Program-made: the position numbers and the translations under genes
The notes under the pieces: generated by a model
What the model was told of the DNA's origin: nothing
What the model saw: only the letters and a program-made list of their open reading frames with translations
Databases searched by the model: none
Shown here: in pieces, positions 61,050-64,000 of the stretch
Position numbering within the stretch: the stretch's first letter is position 1
Layout: every line of letters starts with the position of its first letter
Source: Streptomyces harbinensis
GTDB lineage: Bacteria > Actinomycetota > Actinomycetes > Streptomycetales > Streptomycetaceae
DNA: 64,000 nucleotides
NCBI RefSeq assembly: GCF_900116145.1
Contig: NZ_FPAB01000012.1
Span: 1-64,000, forward strand
Direction of reading: 5' to 3'

Positions 61050-61430
61050 ATGAGCAATCCTGTCGAGCTGCGCTACAGCAAGGAACACGAGTGGCTGTCC
61101 GCCGTCCAGGACGGTGTGGCCACGGTCGGCATCACCGCCTACGCCGCGGACGCGCTCGGCGATGTCGTGTACGTCCAGCTGCCCGAGGTGGGCGACACGG
61201 TCAGCGCCGGTGAGACCTGCGGCGAACTGGAGTCCACCAAGTCGGTCAGCGATCTGTACTCCCCGGTCACCGGCGAGGTCACCGAGGTCAACGCCGCGGT
61301 GGTGGAGGAGCCGGCGCTGGTGAACTCCGAGCCGTTCGAGGGCGGCTGGCTGTTCAAGGTCCGCATCGACGGCGAGCTGCCCGGCGACCTGCTGGACGCC
61401 GACGGCTACACCGCCTTCACCCAGGGCTGA
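61050..61430 (+). CDS. gcvH: Glycine cleavage system H protein
   Basis: 126 residues, ATG 61050 with GAGGAGA upstream. Lipoyl carrier; lipoate attaches at K64 in ELESTKSVSDLY. KEHEWLS start and the C-terminal LINEDPY-like SEPFEGGWLFKVRI are typical. 124 bp after gcvT, 14 bp before glyA. Confidence 0.98.
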   Translation: MSNPVELRYSKEHEWLSAVQDGVATVGITAYAADALGDVVYVQLPEVGDTVSAGETCGELESTKSVSDLYSPVTGEVTEVNAAVVEEPALVNSEPFEGGWLFKVRIDGELPGDLLDADGYTAFTQG

Positions 61431-61444
61431 GGGGGGCCGCCGTC

Positions 61445-62716
61445 ATGTCGTCCGTACTGAACCGTTCCCTGCACGAGGTGGACCCGGAGGTCGCCGCCGC
61501 CGTCGACGCGGAGCTGCGCCGCCAGCAGTCCACCCTGGAGATGATCGCCTCGGAGAACTTCGCGCCGGTCGCGGCGCTGGAGGCGCAGGGCTCCGTCCTC
61601 ACCAACAAGTACGCCGAGGGATACCCGGGCCGCCGCTATTACGGCGGCTGTGAGCACGTCGACGTCGTCGAGGATCTGGCTCGCGAGCGGGTGAAGGCCC
61701 TGTTCGGGGCCGAGGCCGCGAATGTGCAGCCGCACTCGGGCGCGTCCGCGAACGCCGCCGCGATGGCCGCGCTGCTCCAGCCGGGCGACACCATCATGGG
61801 CCTGGACCTGGCGCACGGTGGCCACCTCACCCACGGCATGAAGATCAACTTCTCCGGCCGGCTCTACAACGTGGTGCCCTACCACGTCGCCGAGGGCACC
61901 GGCCTGGTGGACATGGACGAGGTCGCCGCCCTCGCCGCCGAGCACCGGCCGCGCCTGATCATCGCGGGCTGGTCGGCCTACCCCCGGCAGCTGGACTTCG
62001 CCGCGTTCCGCCGTATCGCGGACGAGACCGGCGCGCTGCTCATGGTCGACATGGCGCACTTCGCCGGCCTGGTCGCCGCCGGGCTGCACCCCAGCCCCGT
62101 CCCGTACGCCGACGTGGTGACCACGACCACGCACAAGACGCTGGGCGGCCCGCGCGGCGGGGTCATCCTCTCCCGCAAGGAACACGCCAAGAAGATCAAC
62201 TCGGCGGTGTTCCCCGGGCAGCAGGGCGGCCCGCTGGAGCATGTGATCGCCGCCAAGGCCGTCGCGTTCAAGATCGCGGCGGGCGAGGAGTTCGCGGAGC
62301 GGCAGCGCCGCACCGTCGAGGGCGCCCGGCTGCTCGCCGAGCGGCTGGTGCAGGCGGACGTGGCCGGCGCCGGGGTCTCCGTGCTGACCGGCGGCACCGA
62401 CGTCCACCTGGTCCTGGTCGACCTGCGGGACGCCGCGCTGGACGGGCAGCAGGCCGAGGACCGGCTGCACGGCATCGGCATCACCGTCAACCGCAACGCG
62501 ATCCCCAACGACCCGCGTCCGCCGATGGTGACCTCCGGGCTGCGCATCGGCACCCCGGCGCTGGCCACCCGCGGCTTCGGCGCCGACGACTTCCGCGAGG
62601 TCGCCGACATCATCGCGCAGGCCCTGCTGCCCGGGTACGACGCGAGCACCGCCGAGAAGCTGGCCGCCCGGGTGAGCGCGCTGGCCGACCGGCACCCGCT
62701 GTACCCCGGCCGCTGA
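61445..62716 (+). CDS. glyA: Serine hydroxymethyltransferase
   Basis: 423 residues. Interconverts glycine and serine with methylene-tetrahydrofolate, using the one-carbon units made by GcvT. PLP lysine K231 in TTTTHKTLGGPRGG; IASENFAP, NKYAEGYPGRRYYGG and QPHSGASANAA are the usual signatures. GcvP is not in this window. Confidence 0.98.
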   Translation: MSSVLNRSLHEVDPEVAAAVDAELRRQQSTLEMIASENFAPVAALEAQGSVLTNKYAEGYPGRRYYGGCEHVDVVEDLARERVKALFGAEAANVQPHSGASANAAAMAALLQPGDTIMGLDLAHGGHLTHGMKINFSGRLYNVVPYHVAEGTGLVDMDEVAALAAEHRPRLIIAGWSAYPRQLDFAAFRRIADETGALLMVDMAHFAGLVAAGLHPSPVPYADVVTTTTHKTLGGPRGGVILSRKEHAKKINSAVFPGQQGGPLEHVIAAKAVAFKIAAGEEFAERQRRTVEGARLLAERLVQADVAGAGVSVLTGGTDVHLVLVDLRDAALDGQQAEDRLHGIGITVNRNAIPNDPRPPMVTSGLRIGTPALATRGFGADDFREVADIIAQALLPGYDASTAEKLAARVSALADRHPLYPGR

Positions 62717-62723
62717 GCCGGGC

Positions 62724-62766
62724 GACGGGACGGGCCGGGAGCATGCCCGGTCCGGTCCGTCCCGTC
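62724..62766 (+). terminator. Hairpin between glyA and sdaA
   Basis: 10-bp outer stem (62724-62733 with 62757-62766) and an inner CCGGG/CCCGG pairing (62735-62739 with 62746-62750). It ends 12 bp before the sdaA ribosome binding site, so it could attenuate readthrough rather than end the operon. Confidence 0.55.
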
Positions 62767-62793
62767 CCACCCACCCGGAAAGGAGTGGACCCC

Positions 62794-64000
62794 ATGGCAC
62801 TGTCCGCCTTCGACCTCTTCTCGATCGGCATCGGCCCGTCCAGCTCGCACACGGTCGGCCCGATGCGGGCGGCGCGGATGTTCGCGCACCGGCTGAAGAA
62901 GGAGGGCGTGCTGGCGCCCACCCACGCGGTACGGGCCGAGCTGTTCGGCTCGCTCGGCGCCACGGGGCACGGGCACGGCACCCCCAAGGCGGTCCTGCTG
63001 GGCCTGGAGGGGTACGCGCCCGACACGGTGGACGTGGCCGGCGCCGACGCCCGGGTGGCGGACATCCGCGCCGGCGGCCGGCTGCGGCTGCTGGGCGCCG
63101 ACATAGGGGACACCCACGTCATCGCCTTCGACGCGGACGAGGACCTGGTCCTGCACCGGCGGACCTCCCTGCCGTACCACGCCAACGGCATGCGGATCAC
63201 CGCCCGCGACGCCGCCGGGTCCGTCCTGCTGGAGAAGACGTACTACTCGGTGGGCGGCGGCTTCGTCGTGGACGAGGACGCGGTCGGCGCCGACCGCATC
63301 AAGCTGGACGACACCCGGCTGCGCCACCCGTTCCGCACCGGGGACGAACTGCTGCGGCTCACCCGCGACACCGGCCTGTCGGTGTCCGCGCTGATGCTGG
63401 AGAACGAGCGGGCGTGGCGCGAGGAGGCCACCGTCCGCGCCGATCTGCTGCGCATCTGGGACGTGATGGACGCCTGCGTGACGCGCGGCCTGACCCAGGA
63501 GGGCATCCTCCCCGGCGGCCTCAAGGTCCGCCGCCGGGCGGCGAGCGCGGCGCGCAAGCTGCGCGGCGAGGGGGCGCGGGCGGAAGCCGCCATGGAGTGG
63601 GTGACGCTGTACGCGATGGCCGTCAACGAGGAGAACGCGGCGGGCGGCCGGGTGGTGACCGCCCCCACCAACGGCGCGGCCGGCATCATCCCGGCGGTGC
63701 TGCGCTACTACCTGGACTTCGTGCCCGGCGCGGACGAGGACGGCGTAGTGCGCTTCCTGCTGGCGGCGAGCGCGATCGGCATGCTGTTCAAGGAGAACGC
63801 CTCGATCTCGGGCGCCGAGGTCGGCTGCCAGGGCGAGGTCGGCTCGGCCTGCTCGATGGCGGCGGGCGGCCTCGCGGAGGTGCTGGGCGGCACCCCGGAG
63901 CAGGTGGAGAACGCGGCGGAGATCGGCATCGAGCACAACCTGGGCCTGACCTGCGACCCGGTGGGCGGCCTGGTGCAGATCCCGTGCATCGAACGCAACG
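62794..64000 (+). CDS. sdaA: L-serine ammonia-lyase (3' end outside window)
   Basis: 402 residues seen, ATG 62794 with AAAGGAG upstream; no stop before the edge. Iron-sulphur serine dehydratase making pyruvate and ammonia. FDLFSIGIGPSSSHTVGPMRAA is the N-terminal (beta) signature; TAPTNGAAGIIPA and CQGEVGSACSMAAGG carry iron-sulphur cysteines; a third in LGLTCDPVGGLVQIPC. With gcvT, gcvH and glyA it forms a glycine-to-serine-to-pyruvate cassette downstream of the riboswitch. Confidence 0.95.
   Translation, partial: MALSAFDLFSIGIGPSSSHTVGPMRAARMFAHRLKKEGVLAPTHAVRAELFGSLGATGHGHGTPKAVLLGLEGYAPDTVDVAGADARVADIRAGGRLRLLGADIGDTHVIAFDADEDLVLHRRTSLPYHANGMRITARDAAGSVLLEKTYYSVGGGFVVDEDAVGADRIKLDDTRLRHPFRTGDELLRLTRDTGLSVSALMLENERAWREEATVRADLLRIWDVMDACVTRGLTQEGILPGGLKVRRRAASAARKLRGEGARAEAAMEWVTLYAMAVNEENAAGGRVVTAPTNGAAGIIPAVLRYYLDFVPGADEDGVVRFLLAASAIGMLFKENASISGAEVGCQGEVGSACSMAAGGLAEVLGGTPEQVENAAEIGIEHNLGLTCDPVGGLVQIPCIERN

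Noticed and set aside
1..64000. tRNA, rRNA genes, insertion sequences or integrated elements
   Set aside because: I saw no tRNA cloverleaf ends, rRNA sequence, transposase frame or terminal inverted repeat pair anywhere in the window.

Overview
The window is a stretch of core chromosome from a high-G+C actinomycete, almost certainly a Streptomyces. The evidence is very high GC with strongly biased third codon positions, a conservon-type kinase/roadblock pair, an acyl-CoA carboxylase epsilon subunit, an exact CebR cellulose operator, GatCAB, two c-di-GMP enzymes resembling CdgC and RmdB, and the classic actinobacterial ilvB leader peptide. From memory, the gene order follows the S. coelicolor core from about SCO5544 down to SCO5469. 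That is recollection, not a search result.

Layout. 1-4.3 kb: conservon sensor kinase and roadblock gene (minus). 4.7-4.9 kb: a small plus-strand gene behind a possible WhiG promoter. 5.0-15 kb: mostly minus-strand amino-acid and acyl-CoA metabolism: accE, accB, cimA (citramalate synthase, with an isoleucine-type leader attenuator), ilvE, leuB, a small hydrophilic protein, then proline catabolism (pruA and proline dehydrogenase) with a divergent PucR regulator and a palindromic operator between them. 16-20 kb: an accessory pocket with a tandem repeat, a HAD phosphatase, a lipoprotein, a secreted GH6 cellulase under a CebR box, and nearly 1 kb of repeat-rich non-coding DNA. 20-30 kb: a zinc alcohol dehydrogenase, then serA, ilvC, ilvN and ilvB (with leader peptide and terminator) and the c-di-GMP protein CdgC, whose EAL domain is degenerate. 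30-39 kb: a 2-hydroxyacid dehydrogenase, an aldo/keto reductase, and two paralogous LAL (large LuxR) regulators. Each LAL gene is preceded by a small charged protein and by copies of a GGGGCCTTA element. 39-53.9 kb: gatB, a small membrane protein, gatA, gatC, rmdB, ligA, a MetE-like protein, an SDR, a nitrilase-family hydrolase, a DUF2975/Xre pair behind three 16-bp repeats, mnmA and a cysteine desulfurase. 53.9-59.5 kb: two peptidoglycan amidases (one exported, one without a signal), an SRPBCC protein, Dps, a GNAT acetyltransferase and two overlapping SseB-like genes. 59.5-64 kb: a tandem glycine riboswitch in front of gcvT-gcvH-glyA-sdaA; sdaA runs off the right edge.

How the genes work together. 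cimA, ilvBNC, ilvE and leuB cover most of branched-chain amino-acid synthesis, and two of the transcription units are controlled by translation-coupled attenuation. accB/accE supply malonyl- or methylmalonyl-CoA. The proline and glycine/serine modules are each catabolic cassettes with their own sensor: a PucR protein with an operator, and a glycine riboswitch. The least conventional parts are the paired LAL cassettes with a shared candidate operator, the cimA leader, the WhiG-like promoter in front of a duplicated-motif small protein, and the repeat tracts at 16.0-16.2 and 19.0-19.9 kb.
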